Below are positions 7,602 to 14,842 of a DNA stretch of 19,644 nucleotides, piece after piece. Every line of letters starts with the position of its first letter. The first letter of the stretch is position 1. Both the position numbers and the translations under genes were made by a program. Origin of the DNA: SG8-39 sp032125995 (GTDB lineage Bacteria; Pseudomonadota; Gammaproteobacteria; Burkholderiales; SG8-39); NCBI GenBank assembly GCA_032125995.1, contig JAQBBQ010000297.1:1-19644 (forward strand), in the 5' to 3' direction. Under the pieces are notes generated by a model. It saw only the letters and a program-made list of their open reading frames with translations, searched no databases and was not told the origin of the DNA.

Positions 7602-8687
7602 TCACGGGGTCGCAACCGCCCTCAACTTTGTGCTGTAAGTGCGCACTTCGTCCACCAGCGCGGCCACGGTGTCTGGATTCGTGTACTGGGAAATGCCGTG
7701 GCCAAGATTGAACACGTGACCGGGCGCGCAGCCGAAGTCATCGAGAACGGCGCGCGCTTGCGAGCGCAGGCTTTCGGCCGGCGCCAGCAGTGCCATCGGA
7801 TCGAGATTGCCCTGGAGCGCGACTTGCGCACCGACGCGGTGCCGCGCGCTGCGCGGATCGGTGGTCCAGTCCAGGCCGAGCGCATCGGCGCCGCTCGCCG
7901 CCATCGCCTCGAGCCATTGGCCGCCGCCCTTGGTAAACAGAATGCACGGCACGCGCCGGCCTTCGGCCTCCTTGCGTAGCGCTGCGATGACCTTGCGTGT
8001 ATACGCAAGCGAGAAGGTCTCGTAGCCGGTGTGGCTCAAGGTGCCACCCCAGGTATCGAAGATCATCACCGCCTGTACGCCAGCTTCGATCTGCGCATTC
8101 AGGTAATCCGTTACGGCCTGGGTATTGACCGCGAGAATCTGGTGCACCAGATCCGGGCGCGTATAGAGCATCGTCTTCAGCGTGCGCCAGTCATCGCTGC
8201 CCGAACCCTCGACCATGTAACAGGCGAGCGTATACGGGCTGCCAGAGAACCCGATGAGCGGAACCCGCCCGCCGAGTGCGCTGCGGATTTCGCGTACCGC
8301 GTCGAGCACGTAGCGCAGCTCGCGCGCGGGATCGGGCGCCGCCAAGCGCGCAATCGAGGATTCGTCGCGCAGCGGCCGCGCGAACCTCGGGCCCTCGCCC
8401 GTGGTGAACTCGAGACCGAGGCCCATTGCATCGGGCACCGTGAGAATGTCGGAAAACAGGATCGCCGCATCGAGCGGGAAGCGCTCGAGCGGTTGCAGCG
8501 TGACCTCGGTCGCGAGTGCGGGTGTCTTGGCGAGCGCCAGAAAGCTGCCCGCGCGGGCGCGCGTCGCCTTGTACTCCGGCAGGTAACGGCCAGCCTGGCG
8601 CATCAGCCACAACGGCGTGTACGGCGTCGCCTCGCGGGCGAGCGCCCGCAGCAACGTATCGTTTTCGAGGTTGCCGCGCGAGGTCAT
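7602..8687 (-). CDS. hemE: Uroporphyrinogen decarboxylase
   Basis: Encodes 361 residues (E. coli HemE is 354). It removes the four acetate carboxyls of uroporphyrinogen III to give coproporphyrinogen III in heme synthesis. Signatures seen: PLWLMRQAGRYLPEY near residue 25, the conserved Asp in AAILFSDILTVPDAMG, GFSGSPYTLACYMVEG, IFDTWGGTLS, and the C-terminal NLGHGISQYTNPD. ATG 8687 overlaps the stop of the upstream EVE gene as ATGA, indicating translational coupling. A longer open frame to 8774 lies inside the EVE gene and is rejected. The open cobalamin and heme themes are not otherwise linked here. Confidence 0.97.
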   Translation of the reverse strand: MTSRGNLENDTLLRALAREATPYTPLWLMRQAGRYLPEYKATRARAGSFLALAKTPALATEVTLQPLERFPLDAAILFSDILTVPDAMGLGLEFTTGEGPRFARPLRDESSIARLAAPDPARELRYVLDAVREIRSALGGRVPLIGFSGSPYTLACYMVEGSGSDDWRTLKTMLYTRPDLVHQILAVNTQAVTDYLNAQIEAGVQAVMIFDTWGGTLSHTGYETFSLAYTRKVIAALRKEAEGRRVPCILFTKGGGQWLEAMAASGADALGLDWTTDPRSARHRVGAQVALQGNLDPMALLAPAESLRSQARAVLDDFGCAPGHVFNLGHGISQYTNPDTVAALVDEVRTYSTKLRAVATP

Positions 8688-9148
8688 CGCTGCATCAGCG
8701 TTTCGGTCAACGTGCGCCACTCGGCGCTGCTGACCGGCGTGATCGAGAGGCGGTTGCCCGGACGCAGGATCCACATCTTTGCAAGCGCGCGGTGCGCGCG
8801 CAGCTCGGCGAGGGAAACGAGACGGGTCTTCTTCACGCCGCGCACGTCGACGTTGAACCAGCGCGGCGCCTCAGGCGTCGCTTTCGGGTCGTAGGTGGGA
8901 CTCTTGGGATCGAACTGCGTCGCGTCGGGGTAGGCGCGCGAGGCGACGGCTGCGAGGCCCGCAATGCCCGGTTCCGCGCAGCTCGAGTGGTAGAACAGCA
9001 CGCCGTCGCGCGCGCGCATCTCGTCGCGCATGTAATTGCGCGCTTGATAGTTGCGCACGCCGCTCCATGCGGTCCGCCGCCCGGGCGCCGCGAGCAAACT
9101 GTCGATCGAGCACTCGTCGGGCTCCGATTTCATCAACCAGTACTGCAT
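8684..9148 (-). CDS. EVE-domain protein
   Basis: Encodes 154 residues, one EVE domain (PUA-like fold, thymocyte nuclear protein 1 family). Seen: MQYWLMKSEPDECSIDSL at the start, WSGVRNYQARNYMRDEM, VLFYHSSCAEPGIAGLAAV, and PRWFNVDVRG. EVE domains are thought to bind modified bases in nucleic acids; the bacterial role is not settled. The start at ATG 9148 matches the family's usual MxYWLMKSEP opening. It sits after 6S RNA and overlaps hemE by 4 nt (ATGA). A TACAAT-like -10 lies about 15 nt upstream but no good -35, so reading from the 6S promoter or its own promoter is undecided. Confidence 0.92.
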   Translation of the reverse strand: MQYWLMKSEPDECSIDSLLAAPGRRTAWSGVRNYQARNYMRDEMRARDGVLFYHSSCAEPGIAGLAAVASRAYPDATQFDPKSPTYDPKATPEAPRWFNVDVRGVKKTRLVSLAELRAHRALAKMWILRPGNRLSITPVSSAEWRTLTETLMQR

Positions 9149-9200
9149 GCCAGGCCGATTGTAGAGACTCGCGAGAAGTGGGAAAGGAAGGGCCGCGTAC

Positions 9201-9230
9201 AGCGCGAGGGAAGCATGCTTCCCTCGCGCT
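9201..9230. repeat. Perfect 30-bp palindrome just past 6S RNA
   Basis: Bases 9201-9230 read the same on both strands (arm AGCGCGAGGGAAGCA). As RNA on the minus strand it would form a stem of about 13 bp with a CAUG loop, starting 8 nt after the predicted 6S 3' end and 52 nt before the EVE start. There is no T-run. It could stop or pause transcription, protect or process the 6S precursor, or bind a dimeric protein. Confidence 0.85.
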
Positions 9231-9238
9231 CGATGGGG

Positions 9239-9424
9239 TGCCCCCCGCACATGCCGGTGGGCTCGGATCCCGAACCCTGCAGATCAGGGTGGTCGCTTAC
9301 CGGTCACCTCAGGTTCGTCCGGCACGCCAGGCGTGGGACGATCACAACGGCAACACAAAAGGCTGCAACCAAGGGACGCTATCGGCTCGGAAAATATGAG
9401 CCCGATCGTACACAGCAGGGGACA
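9239..9424 (-). ncRNA. ssrS: 6S RNA
   Basis: 6S RNA binds the sigma-70 RNA polymerase holoenzyme and represses it in stationary phase by mimicking an open promoter. On the minus strand the 5' half carries GAGCCGATA, identical to E. coli 6S, preceded by a matching TGT-ACGATCGGGC block. The 3' half has CACCCTGATCTGCAGGGTTC, parallel to the E. coli CACCUUGAACCAAGGGUUC hairpin. A closing stem of ten pairs (two of them G-U) joins 9415-9424 to 9239-9248, fixing a length near 186 nt (E. coli 184). Location directly downstream of zapA matches the classical zapA-ssrS order. The usual next gene, ygfA/fau, is absent; an EVE gene follows instead. Ends are approximate. Confidence 0.88.
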
Positions 9425-9499
9425 AAGATCGGCTTACGGCCACAACGTATCACGTCCACGCGGCGGTGGCGTCGCCGGCTCGGTCCGCAAAACCGAGAT

Positions 9500-9814
9500 T
9501 TAGAAGAGCTTTTCCTGCTGGGCGAGCGCGGTGTCGAGCTTCGCCTCGATGGAGGAGATTCTACGCTTGACCTGTCCGACGTCCAAGCCGCCGCCGAGCT
9601 TCACGCTCAGCAGTTCGTGCGCGATGTTGAGCGCCGCCATCACGGCGATACGCTCGGTGCCGCTCACCTTGCTGCTCTTCTTGATCTCGCCCATCTTGCC
9701 GTCGAGATAGGCCACCGCCTGCAGGAGCGCCTCGCGCTCGTCCTTGGTGCAGGTGACACGGTAATTGCGTCCAAGCAGCGTGACTTCGATGCTACTTTCG
9801 CCGGCGTCTGCCAT
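9500..9814 (-). CDS. zapA: Cell division protein ZapA
   Basis: Encodes 104 residues. ZapA binds FtsZ and bundles its filaments at the Z-ring. Seen: an N-terminal globular part with IEVTLLGRNYRVTCTKDERE, which is the family signature; AVAYLDGKMGEI; RIAVMAALNIAHELL; then a C-terminal coiled coil (RRISSIEAKLDTALAQQEKLF). ATG 9814 has GAGGA about 9 nt upstream. It follows the ZapB-like gene by 18 nt and precedes 6S RNA, so the division genes and ssrS probably share transcription in part. Confidence 0.93.
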   Translation of the reverse strand: MADAGESSIEVTLLGRNYRVTCTKDEREALLQAVAYLDGKMGEIKKSSKVSGTERIAVMAALNIAHELLSVKLGGGLDVGQVKRRISSIEAKLDTALAQQEKLF

Positions 9815-9832
9815 CGGCCGTGGTCCTCGGCG

Positions 9833-10024
9833 TCAGCCCGGTAGCCGGGAGAGGAGCTGCGCGAGCCTCGCCTTGGCGATGTCGATTTTCTCGTTCAGCC
9901 GCTTGCCGTCGCTCTGTGCGCTGGCTAACTGTTGCCGCAGGACGACGTTCTCCTCACGCAGCCGCTCGCACAGGGAGACGAACTGCCCGACCTTGGCATC
10001 GAGCCCATTAAACTCCGAATCCAC
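9833..10024 (-). CDS. Small coiled-coil division protein, ZapB-like (TIGR02449-type)
   Basis: Encodes about 63 residues, nearly all helical heptads (GLDAKVGQFVSLCERLREEN, VVLRQQLASAQSDGKRLNEK). This shape and its position right before zapA match the small TIGR02449 family and suggest a ZapA partner like ZapB, which is inference. The start is unclear because no ATG or ribosome site fits. TTG 10042 gives 69 residues; GTG 10024 begins MDSEFNGLDAKV, closer to what I recall of the family, and is consistent with the candidate promoter, so I prefer it. Confidence 0.8.
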   Translation of the reverse strand: MDSEFNGLDAKVGQFVSLCERLREENVVLRQQLASAQSDGKRLNEKIDIAKARLAQLLSRLPG

Positions 10025-10030
10025 CCGCGG

Positions 10031-10059
10031 ACTATGTTTCAATTTTCACATTGCGTCAA
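10031..10059 (-). promoter_or_regulatory. Candidate sigma-70 promoter for the zapB-like/zapA/ssrS unit
   Basis: Minus strand: TTGACG (10054-10059), 17-bp spacer, CATAGT (10031-10036). The -35 matches 5/6 and the -10 4/6. The predicted start falls at or just before GTG 10024, which would make the mRNA nearly leaderless. Confidence 0.45.
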
Positions 10060-10254
10060 GAAATAAGGCCATGTTCTGCATGTGTTTCCTAACCATTGGC
10101 CGGGCTGGCGGAAACTGCAAAATACTGTGCGGATGAGGCCTTAAACCCTCCCGTTACCCCGTCGGGGACACGGAATCCAAAGGTGGTCGGGGGCGCAGGC
10201 AGGCGGCACGCGACCGCGCCCGCGCGCTGCTCGAGCGCTTCTAGCGCGTGCCGG
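10060..10254. other. Structured gap between the zapB-like and btuF-like genes
   Basis: No gene is recognised. At 10151-10173 there is a nested hairpin: CCGT and ACGG outer arms, then CCCC and GGGG around GTC. It could act at the 3' end of the btuF-like mRNA (minus strand), but lacks a T-run on either side. The block from about 10085 to 10195 is compact and GC-structured, and could be a small RNA; I cannot assign it to a family. Confidence 0.35.
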
Positions 10255-11154
10255 CTAGGGCCGCCGCGCGTTGCGTTGTGCGCGCGCAGCGTCGAGGATG
10301 ACGCACAGACGTTCGGCGCCGTCGAGAACGCGGGGCGTATGACGCTGCAGGAGATCGGGCGGCATTGCGTAGAGCTGGCCGTCGGCAACTGCGCGAAGCT
10401 GAGGGAAGTTGTTCCAGGCATCCAGCCAGACGGGGCGCGCCCCGCTTGCACCGCTCGTGATGATGACCCCGGGATTCGCTACCAACACCGCCTCGCGGTC
10501 GATTTCCGGTGCGATGAGCGGCAGTTGTGCGAACACGTTCGTTCCCCCGCACAGGTTGATGACCCGGCTGATGAGGTGAGCCCCATTCACCGTAACGATC
10601 GGTCGATCCCAGACTTGGTAGAACACGCGCACGTTGGTGCGTGCAGCATGCTGGCGTTCGAGTTGACTCGCGCGTACTCGAAAGGCTTGCGCGGCCTCGC
10701 GCGCGACGGACATGCGTCCGGTCAGCGTGCCGAAACGCTCGATGGTGCGCGGTATGTCCTCCAGCGTGCGTGGTTCGGACCGATAGGTCGGCAGGCCAAG
10801 CGCTTCCAGCCGGTCGATGGCGCGGCGCGTTGCGGCCTGCGGCCAGGCGACGATGAGGTCGGGTCGGAGCGCAAGCACCGCCTCGAGATCGACCCCGGCC
10901 GCGCTCGCGACGCGCGGCAACGCTTTCGCAGCTGGCGGATAGTCGCTGTACGCGCTCGCCCCCACCACCTGCGATCCCGCACCGGCAGCGAACAGCAGTT
11001 CGGTGAGGTGGGGCGCCAGGCTGACGATGCGTTGCGCGGGCGCAGCGAGCCGCAACAGCTTCCCGTAGTCGTCACGCACCGCAATCGCGGCGTCGGCATC
11101 GGCGTGCGCGAACGGCGCCCAAAGGATGACGCATATCAACCAAACAGAACGCAT
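10255..11154 (-). CDS. btuF: Periplasmic cobalamin-binding protein, BtuF-like (ABC transporter substrate-binding protein)
   Basis: Encodes 299 residues with a Sec signal peptide (MRSVWLICVILWAPFAHADA) and a class III substrate-binding fold of two lobes joined by a helix. Seen: RIVSLAPHLTELLFAAGAG, VVGASAYSDYPPAAKALPRV, LEAVLALRPDLIVAW, then the C-lobe with FYQVWDRPIVTVNG, INLCGGTNVF and ANPGVIITS. These fit BtuF, which hands B12 from BtuB to BtuCD. Related siderophore and heme binders share the fold, but divergence from a riboswitch-led btuB favours cobalamin. ATG 11154 begins the signal peptide; the open frame running on to 11430 crosses the riboswitch and is rejected. No clear ribosome site is seen. 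No btuC or btuD lies in the window. Confidence 0.85.
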   Translation of the reverse strand: MRSVWLICVILWAPFAHADADAAIAVRDDYGKLLRLAAPAQRIVSLAPHLTELLFAAGAGSQVVGASAYSDYPPAAKALPRVASAAGVDLEAVLALRPDLIVAWPQAATRRAIDRLEALGLPTYRSEPRTLEDIPRTIERFGTLTGRMSVAREAAQAFRVRASQLERQHAARTNVRVFYQVWDRPIVTVNGAHLISRVINLCGGTNVFAQLPLIAPEIDREAVLVANPGVIITSGASGARPVWLDAWNNFPQLRAVADGQLYAMPPDLLQRHTPRVLDGAERLCVILDAARAQRNARRP

Positions 11155-11203
11155 AGGATCGGATAGTATTCCGCTGTCGTCGGCGAATGCCGGTGGCAGA
11201 AAA

Positions 11204-11419
11204 GCTGCACGGTGTCCGCGGCGCGCGTCTTGCGTCGCGGGTGAAACGGGAAACGGGTGCGCGCAGGCCATTCTGCGCAATGCCCGTACTGCCCCCGCAA
11301 CGGTAAGCGAGCGGGGTGTCTCAACAGGCCACTGCGTGGCACCGCAACGGTGCGCGTGGGAAGGCGAGGCGCCCCAGGGGATACGACCCTCTCGCGAGTC
11401 CGGAGACCGGCCGCGCAGC
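11204..11419 (+). promoter_or_regulatory. Cobalamin (AdoCbl) riboswitch controlling btuB
   Basis: The core elements appear in order: GGTGTCC (11211), GTGAAACGGGAAACGGGTGCG, the conserved CCCCCGCAACGGTAAGCG (about 11292-11309), CACTG, GTGGGAAGGCG, and the B12 box AGTCCGGAGACCGGCC (11397-11412). The closing P1 stem pairs GCTGC (11204-11208) with GCAGC (11415-11419). High cobalamin should shut off the downstream receptor gene. A weak -10 (TAGTAT, 11164-11169) lies upstream without a good -35. Ends are set by P1 and are approximate. Confidence 0.95.
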
Positions 11420-11439
11420 GCAATGGTCAACCGTAGTCG

Positions 11440-11463
11440 GGCGTCGGGTGGACGCCGGGGAGG
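11440..11463 (+). promoter_or_regulatory. Hairpin adjoining the btuB ribosome binding site
   Basis: GGCGTC (11440-11445) pairs with GACGCC (11451-11456) around GGGTG, immediately before the Shine-Dalgarno GGGGAGG (11457-11463) and ATG 11469. It is well placed to belong to the riboswitch expression platform, perhaps controlling translation initiation. No intrinsic terminator with T-run is seen, which favours translational control; this is inference. Confidence 0.5.
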
Positions 11464-11468
11464 AAGAC

Positions 11469-13556
11469 ATGCGCCACGCAGTGGTTTTCTGGTCCGTTGT
11501 TTCGGCCATCGGTCTCGCGTCCTTGTTTAACGTCGCGCCCGCGCGCGGCGACGATGACGCTGTCATCATCACCGCACCGCGTTTCGAAGAGGATGCGAGG
11601 CGCCTGCCGGCGAGCGTGACGGTCCTCGACGCCGAGGACATCGCGCGAAGCGCCGCGCGCACCCTGCCGGAACTGCTTTCGGAGCAAGTCGGTATCAACA
11701 CCCGCGACCTCTTCGGCAACAATGCCGCCGCCGCGACGGTCGATCTGCGCGGCTACGGCATCACCGCTGCGCAGAACACGCTCATCTTGCTCGACGGCAA
11801 GCGCGTGAACGACTTCGACCTCTCGGGCGTCCAGTGGTCGGCAATTCCGCTGTCGAACGTCCAGCGCATCGAGATCATGCGCGGTACCGGGGCCGTGCTG
11901 CATGGCGACGGCGCCTCGGCGGGCGTGATCAACATCATCACGCGATCGCCGCTCAAGCAGGGGCCGGTGTTCGAGGCCAGCGGCCGTGTGGCGAGCTACG
12001 ACACCGTCGAGGGACAACTCTACGGCAGCCTCGTGACCGATACCCTCGGCGTCAATGCAACGCTGTATGGCTATCAATCGAGCGGTTATCGCGACAATAA
12101 CCGCAACGAACAGAACAATGCGACCGCAAATCTGCGCTGGGGGCTCGGCGAAGGCGCGCTCGACCTGCATTTCGGTACCGATCGGCAGACCCTGCGCCTG
12201 CCCGCCGGTCGGCTGGTGCGGCCGTCGACCGGGCTCGACCAGTACAGCAATGACCGGCGGGGAACGAACACCCCGGACGACTACGCCGATCGCGACGGCA
12301 ACCGCGCGGCGGCGACGTTCAGTCAGCGCATCGGCGAGGCGGAGTTGCTGATCGGCCTCGACTACCGCGACAAGGACCTGCGCAGCTTCGCGCTGCTCGG
12401 CGGATTCGCGCAGACCCGCGATGATGATCTCAACCTGACCTCGTTCACCCCGCGGCTGCGCTTTCCGTTTGCGACCGGCGCCGTTCGCCATCGGCTGACT
12501 GTCGGCGCGGACTGGTATCGCTGGCGCTACGACTCGAGCCGCAGCGACCAGCCCGCGAATCTTGCGCGGCCGATCAACCGGGTGAACGTGAGCCAGGACG
12601 TCGAGGCCTTCTACCTGCAGGACATGATCGACCTGTCGGCGGTGACGCGTCTTACGCTCGGCTGGCGCTGGGGTCAGGCGAAGTATGCGGCCTCCGATAC
12701 GGTGGATACCGGCGCGCCCGGATGCTTTTTCTGCGCGGCTGCGCCGCCCACGCAGGAAACGCAGCGCCAGGACGCGTGGGAAATCGGGCTGCGCCACGCA
12801 CTCGATGGGTCCTGGAGTCTGCTCGCGCGCGCCGGGCGCAGTTATCGCTTCGTAAACGCCGAGGAGATCTACGAGTTCGACCCGATTGGTGCGCCGCAAT
12901 TTCAGCTCCTCGACCCGCAGCATGCGATCACCTACGAAGCCGGCGTCGAATGGCGGCGGCGCACGCTGTCGACCCGGGCGATGCTGTTTTATACCGACAT
13001 CACCGACGAGATCCACCTCGATCCGTTCACCAGCGGAATCGGCAATCGCAACCTGCCGCCGTCGCGCCGCCGCGGGCTCGAGTTGGAGGCGCGTTGGCAG
13101 CCGGCACCAGCCTGGCAGCTTGGCGGGGCCTACGCCTACACCGATGCGCGCTTTCTCGAGGGCGTGCTGCCCGGCGGGCCGTTCGCAATCGTCACCAACC
13201 TGAATCTTGCCGGCAAGCGCGTGCCGCTGGTGCCCGAGCACAAGCTGAACCTGTCCTTCGCCTGGGACTGGGATGCGCGCACACGCCTTTCCGGCATGGT
13301 GACCGCAGTGAGCAGCCAGACCATGGACAACGACGAGGCGAACACGCTCGGCACCAAGATCCCGGCCTACACGGTGGTCGACCTGAAACTCGCGCACGGG
13401 TTCACCTGGGGACGCCTCGCGCTCACGGTCAACAACCTGTTCGACGAAGACTATTACACCTATGCGGTGCGCAGCGCCTTCACCACGGATCTGTATTCGG
13501 TCTACCCGCTCCCCGGGCGCACCGTCGGCGTGACAGCCGAGTTTCGCGCGGACTGA
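11469..13556 (+). CDS. btuB: TonB-dependent vitamin B12 receptor, BtuB-like
   Basis: Encodes 695 residues, an outer-membrane barrel that imports cobalamin using TonB energy. The signal peptide is at residues 1 to about 26 (FWSVVSAIGLASLFNVAPA). A TonB-box-like DAVIITAPR follows, then the plug domain (LPASVTVLDAEDIARS, VDLRGYGITAAQNTLILLDG, VQRIEIMRGTGAVLHGDGA, GVINIITRS) and about 500 residues of barrel. The C-terminal strand region has LTVNNLFDEDYYTYAVRSAF and ends GVTAEFRAD. A CFFC pair in an apparent loop (about residues 418-421) may form a disulfide. ATG 11469 has GGGGAGG 5 nt upstream; the open frame to 11316 lies in the riboswitch. Cobalamin as substrate rests mainly on that riboswitch and on divergent btuF. 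Confidence 0.94.
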   Translation: MRHAVVFWSVVSAIGLASLFNVAPARGDDDAVIITAPRFEEDARRLPASVTVLDAEDIARSAARTLPELLSEQVGINTRDLFGNNAAAATVDLRGYGITAAQNTLILLDGKRVNDFDLSGVQWSAIPLSNVQRIEIMRGTGAVLHGDGASAGVINIITRSPLKQGPVFEASGRVASYDTVEGQLYGSLVTDTLGVNATLYGYQSSGYRDNNRNEQNNATANLRWGLGEGALDLHFGTDRQTLRLPAGRLVRPSTGLDQYSNDRRGTNTPDDYADRDGNRAAATFSQRIGEAELLIGLDYRDKDLRSFALLGGFAQTRDDDLNLTSFTPRLRFPFATGAVRHRLTVGADWYRWRYDSSRSDQPANLARPINRVNVSQDVEAFYLQDMIDLSAVTRLTLGWRWGQAKYAASDTVDTGAPGCFFCAAAPPTQETQRQDAWEIGLRHALDGSWSLLARAGRSYRFVNAEEIYEFDPIGAPQFQLLDPQHAITYEAGVEWRRRTLSTRAMLFYTDITDEIHLDPFTSGIGNRNLPPSRRRGLELEARWQPAPAWQLGGAYAYTDARFLEGVLPGGPFAIVTNLNLAGKRVPLVPEHKLNLSFAWDWDARTRLSGMVTAVSSQTMDNDEANTLGTKIPAYTVVDLKLAHGFTWGRLALTVNNLFDEDYYTYAVRSAFTTDLYSVYPLPGRTVGVTAEFRAD

Positions 13557-13689
13557 CCGGTCGCGACCGCGCCGCCTGGCAACCCTGCGGCAGCGCCGAC
13601 CACTCACCGGTGGGGTGGCGGCGTGCATGCTATCTTGACCGCATGCTCAAGGATGCGGTCCCGCAGTTGCGCACAGGACGCACAGCGTC

Positions 13690-14838
13690 ATGAGCGCGAA
13701 GCGCCGGCTTGCGATCGTGCGCCAGCGTTACGCGCCCTTTGGCGGCGCCGAGCGCTTCATCACGCGTGCGCTGCCCGCGCTCGAGGCGGCGGGTACCGAC
13801 GTGACACTGATCGCGCGCAGCGCCGAAGGCTGGGATGCCCGGCGCGTATTGCGCGTCGACCCGTTCTTTGCCGGGCGGCGGTCGCGCGACCGATCATTTG
13901 CGCGCGCAGCGCGCGCGGCGTGGCGCCGCCAGGGATTCGATCTCGTGCAGTCCCATGAACGCATACCGGGCTGCGACATCTACCGCGCAGGCGACGGCGT
14001 GCACCGGCGCTGGCTCGACATTCGCGCGGCACGCGCCTCGGTCTTCGCGCGCGCAGCCCTCGACCTGTCGCCCTATCATCGCTATGTCTGCGCGGCGGAG
14101 CGGGCGATGTTCGAGCACCCGCGGCTGCGCGCGGTGATCTGCAACTCGCGCATGGTGCGCGAGGAAATTCTGCATGGCTTCCGCATCGAAGCCGAGAAGC
14201 TGCACGTGATCTATAGCGGCATCGACCTCGATCAGTACAACCCCGGGGCGGTGCCGGCCTGGCGCGGCAGCACGCGCGGCGAGATCGGCTGCGGGCCGCG
14301 CGACACGGTGTTTCTGTTCGTCGGCACGGAGTTCAAGCGCAGGGGCCTTGATACCGCGATCGAGGCGCTCGCGCACGCGAGTTCGCAGGCGTTCTGGCTC
14401 GTCGTCGTGGGGCAGGATCGCGACGCGCCGCGTTTCGAGGCCCAGGCGCGGCGCGCGGGCGTGGCGGCGCGCGTGCGCTTCGTCGGCGCGCTCGAGGACG
14501 TGCGGCCGTACTATGCGGCGGCCGATTGCTTCCTGCTGCCGAGCCGCTATGACCCCTTCCCGAACACCGCGCTCGAAGCGCTGGCGATGGGCGTTCCGGT
14601 GATCGTGAGCGAACGCTGCGGCGCCGCGGAAGTCCTCGGCGAGCGCGGCGGCGGGTTCGTTTGCCCGGCGGACGATACGATGGACCTCGCGCGCTGGATG
14701 CATCAGGCCGATCGCGCTGTGCGCGGCGGCGAAATCCAGCGCGAGGCGCGCGCCACCGCGGAGCGTTTCAGCAGCGATGCGATGGCGCAGCAACTCGTTG
14801 CGCTGTATGCACAGCTTGCAGCGCCTGCGAGGACCTGA
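13690..14838 (+). CDS. Glycosyltransferase family 4, WaaG-like
   Basis: Encodes 382 residues with a GT-B fold and no membrane segment. Probable role: adding a sugar to the LPS core at the inner face of the inner membrane. Seen: QRYAPFGGAERFITRALPAL at the N-terminus, like WaaG PFGG; GCDIYRAGDGVHRRW; YHRYVCAAERAMFEHP; VICNSRMVREEI; FVGTEFKRRGLDTAIEALA; VVVGQD; and the retaining-GT4 nucleotide-sugar motif region PSRYDPFPNTALEALAMGVPV. WaaG similarity is spread along the protein, but donor and acceptor cannot be read from sequence. ATG 13690 has only a weak upstream AGGA. It is the first gene of a unit with the Sel1 gene and msbA. Confidence 0.9.
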   Translation: MSAKRRLAIVRQRYAPFGGAERFITRALPALEAAGTDVTLIARSAEGWDARRVLRVDPFFAGRRSRDRSFARAARAAWRRQGFDLVQSHERIPGCDIYRAGDGVHRRWLDIRAARASVFARAALDLSPYHRYVCAAERAMFEHPRLRAVICNSRMVREEILHGFRIEAEKLHVIYSGIDLDQYNPGAVPAWRGSTRGEIGCGPRDTVFLFVGTEFKRRGLDTAIEALAHASSQAFWLVVVGQDRDAPRFEAQARRAGVAARVRFVGALEDVRPYYAAADCFLLPSRYDPFPNTALEALAMGVPVIVSERCGAAEVLGERGGGFVCPADDTMDLARWMHQADRAVRGGEIQREARATAERFSSDAMAQQLVALYAQLAAPART

Positions 14839-14842
14839 CGCG

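Noticed and set aside
7221..7615. Small open frames (79 codons plus strand, 116 codons minus strand) in the hemE-priA gap
   Set aside because: No ribosome site, odd composition, no family likeness; the gap carries regulatory-looking motifs instead.
10175..10200. tRNA T-arm-like string (GGTGGTCGGGGGCGC)
   Set aside because: The rest of a cloverleaf and the GTTCGA loop are missing.
11155..11430. 92-codon N-terminal extension of the btuF-like gene
   Set aside because: It runs antisense through the riboswitch and would bury the signal peptide that begins at 11154.
11427..13628. 733-codon open frame antisense to btuB
   Set aside because: Shadow of a GC-rich real gene: no recognisable domain, Arg/Ala/Val-rich composition, and btuB on the other strand has clear family motifs.
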